This document shows positions 62,495 to 64,000 of a stretch of 64,000 bases of DNA, one piece after another. The notes under the pieces are model-generated. The model did no database searches. It was not told the origin of the DNA and worked only from the letters and a program-made list of their open reading frames with translations. The position numbers and the translations under genes are program-made. The stretch's first letter is position 1; every line of letters begins with the position of its first letter. Origin of the DNA: an uncultured Porphyromonadaceae bacterium (lineage in GTDB: Bacteria; Bacteroidota; Bacteroidia; Bacteroidales; Muribaculaceae); the NCBI GenBank assembly GCA_947175545.1, contig CAMWNI010000007.1, forward strand, positions 27,156 through 91,155, in the 5' to 3' direction.

Positions 62495-62924
62495 TATGAA
62501 AAAGTAAATTTTTGATGATGATTCCGTAAGAGAATTGTCACGAGATGAGTTAAAAGCGGCAACATTCTTAGGCGTACAATCTAGCTTGGGTTCTGGTGCA
62601 GATTTTGGATCAGGAAGCGTCTCCGAAGGCGTTGAATATGTTAATGGCAAATGTTATGCTACCCGTGTTTGCCTTGATGGCGATAAGACGGCGTCGGTGT
62701 CGTGCAGTGGTGTTGGAACAGATTGTCATTTGACAAGCGTAGATGTCAATGGAGAATACTTTCCAATCGGTGTGCGATGTGGTGAAGTATACGAATTTTG
62801 TGATCGCATCTCGCTCCCATCTGGATTTGACCCTGGATTTATTCCTTCCAATTCATTAAACGTCTCCACTTCCGGTAACCAAACACGGCAATCACTGCAT
62901 AAAGCATATAAAGGCCTCCTGTAA
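62495..62924 (+). pseudogene. Cys-rich peptide precursor-like gene with an in-frame stop
   Basis: ATGAAAAAGTAA begins at 62495: codon 4 is TAA where Lys would fit, after which the same frame is open (IFDDDSVRELSRDELKAATF) through GKCYATRVC, SCSGVGTDC and RCGEVYEFC (six Cys) to GFDPGFIPS, and runs into repeat copy 2. A TTG at 62535 could restart translation. A leader-like helix and Cys-rich core resemble a small secreted or modified peptide. The last 25 codons come from the repeat. Confidence 0.5.
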
Positions 62925-63416
62925 ACCCCAAATCCTTGTAGACATACAAGACCGTACAGGCAACATCCGCAGCAATCCAGACCAGCCACTGCTCTACATA
63001 CTTACGCGCCAGCATCCACATCGCTACAATGCTCAACGCCGTCGTGAACGCGTCGGCCCATGGCACATTGCTGTCAGTAAACCGGCTTAGGATATAACCA
63101 ATAACAACGAAAACGCCCAAAAAGGTCGCAACAAGCGGCAAATAAACCGCCTTAGGCGTGACCGATATCTTCAAATCCGCCTCTGCTCCGTCATCGGAAT
63201 TATTCCGACGCAACCAACAGAAAAGGCCATAAACCGACGCCAGAATATAATAAACACTGATTCCGAAGTCAGCATACAGGCCGGCATCATAATAGACAAA
63301 CAGATAAATTGCCGGCATCGCTATGCTTGCAACCCAGAGCCAAACGCTGGCACGATATTCCAGCCATAAATACGCCAGCCCAAAAGGGTACCTGCCACTT
63401 CAATCCAATTCATCAT
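62839..63416 (-). pseudogene. PnuC/PnuT-family transporter, frameshifted (copy 2)
   Basis: Identical to copy 1 over the gene, including the -1 frameshift (here at about 63377-63383), but the 3' end reads RRLMNWKE instead of RRLMN because it joins the peptide-type region. Intact part from 63318 (MPAIYLF). The shared frameshift shows the duplication came after the mutation or that the two copies were homogenised. Confidence 0.88.
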
Positions 63417-63631
63417 AATCACCGGAAAGCAAAAGAAATTCTCGCCTTCCGGAACGCAAATTTACGCAAACCCTGAAATATCCCCAAAAACTTTTAATAC
63501 ATTCTACAAGTTTTCACAAAATATCCTCCTCTTCGTCAGCTCCGGCAATACCAACCGTGGCTATTTCGCACCGTGTCATCAACTTTATAGTGACTACGTC
63601 AGTAAAATATCGCACCTCACACAAACAAATC
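62850..63631. repeat. Direct repeat, copy 2
   Basis: Same sequence as 60491-61268, offset 2,359 bp at the left end. Both copies are in the same orientation, flanking a 1.6-kb segment that carries the peptide-like and lipoprotein genes. Confidence 0.92.
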
Positions 63632-63694
63632 ATATCGTTTATATGGATGGTACTTCGTGCATTAATAATCTTAAAGGCTCAATATTCCTCCTTG

Positions 63695-63925
63695 TTAAAA
63701 AGTGCTTTTAACATTAATAATCAATGTATTAGATATTATAAACAGATTTTGGCAAAGAAAACTATGGTGTATCACAGCGTAAAATCGAATTGGCAAAGAA
63801 TATTCTGCAGTTTGGCCAATAAAATCGGAAATGAAATTTCTCCAATCATTACCCGAATGTTCTCTTACGTCCAACTGCCGTTTTTTGTACTCCTCAACTT
63901 TATCGCTTAACTCATCAAGCCGGAG
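63695..63925 (-). pseudogene. Possible gene remnant near the window edge
   Basis: An open frame without a start codon reads LRLDELSDKVEEYKKRQLDV then WRNFISDFIGQTAEYSLPIR, which looks protein-like in its first 50 codons and AT-noise after. Two TAA codons lie directly upstream. A short further piece (FGVDWLMELNFE, stop at 63954-63956) may be the 3' end of a gene beyond the window. The rest of 63632-64000 shows nothing I can support. Confidence 0.25.
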
Positions 63926-64000
63926 TTATTATAATTTATTGTCATAATGTCATTCAAAATTTAGTTCCATAAGCCAGTCAACGCCAAAGCCGAGCATTAT

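Noticed and set aside
63557..63910. 117-residue plus-strand frame at the right end
   Set aside because: Starts within the duplicated non-coding part of the repeat and continues through AT-rich DNA with no protein-like pattern.
1..64000. CRISPR array
   Set aside because: No regularly spaced repeats of 24-40 bp. The iterons (11 bp), GTAACAAA words and GY-coding repeats are too short or coding.

Overview
The window looks like a chromosomal segment of a gut Bacteroidales bacterium, most likely Muribaculaceae-like. Three things point there: promoters match the Bacteroidota consensus (TTTG, about 20 bp, TAnnTTTG) in front of many genes; the gene set is typical (PorV of the type IX secretion system, an UpxY-type antiterminator, a tricorn-like S41 protease, DUF6048/DUF6452-like proteins, DcaP-like porins); and the tyrosine recombinases are of Bacteroides type. 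Species cannot be read from the sequence.

Region 1 (1-14,100) is an accessory island with one leftward, tightly overlapping operon. In transcription order it holds a fused helicase/N6-adenine methylase of type ISP restriction-modification form, a DprA-like protein, a HAD phosphatase, a 902-residue protein ending in a phosphoribosyltransferase domain, a 177-residue unknown, a Sec-exported low-complexity protein, a MotA/ExbB-like channel protein with a long helical tail, a MotB/OmpA-like partner (together a Zorya ZorAB-like stator), and an incomplete gene at the window edge. I read this as a composite, apparently undescribed defence-type operon. It is damaged: the ISP gene lacks its nuclease and Walker A part at the 5' end, an IS4-family element (8,881-10,212, 13-bp target duplication) splits its last 80 or so codons, and the MotA-like gene carries a one-base frameshift.

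Region 2 (about 14,101-25,690) is an 11.5-kb integrated element that resembles a phage satellite: integrase, excisionase-like protein, RepA-like ATPase, primase-like protein, terminase small subunit, one large tail-like protein and a RusA homologue, with no large terminase, portal or capsid gene. It also carries a sigma-like factor, an RNA polymerase alpha-CTD-like protein, an XRE regulator at a divergent promoter, iterons plus a palindrome between the primase and ATPase genes (candidate origin), and GTAACAAA arm-type repeats at both ends. It is flanked on one side by the truncated ISP gene and on the other by an N-terminal integrase fragment beside tRNA-Lys, so the whole of regions 1 and 2 is probably a tRNA-Lys island.

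Region 3 (26.5-49.6 kb) is mostly housekeeping: tRNA-Lys, a DUF3737/PatB/MATE operon, porV, ispF, an HxlR regulator with an M50 peptidase, a porin, a GNAT acetyltransferase, recR, panD, panC, an S41 protease, envelope proteins, a glycosyltransferase, a Crp/Fnr regulator, cinA, tRNA-Met and the dTDP-rhamnose genes rfbABCD.

Region 4 (49.6-54.9 kb) is an exopolysaccharide export operon (UpxY, Wza, Wzc, CpsB-like phosphatase) that ends in a flippase cut to about 85 residues, with no polymerase or glycosyltransferase genes. Region 5 (55-61 kb) has a DUF2130 protein, a DcaP-like porin, an FprA flavoprotein, a small unknown protein, thiamine pyrophosphokinase and a frameshifted PnuC-type transporter. 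Region 6 (60.5-63.6 kb) is a 0.78-kb direct repeat carrying that same frameshifted transporter twice, around a 1.6-kb insert with small peptide genes that look like degraded secreted or RiPP-like peptides.
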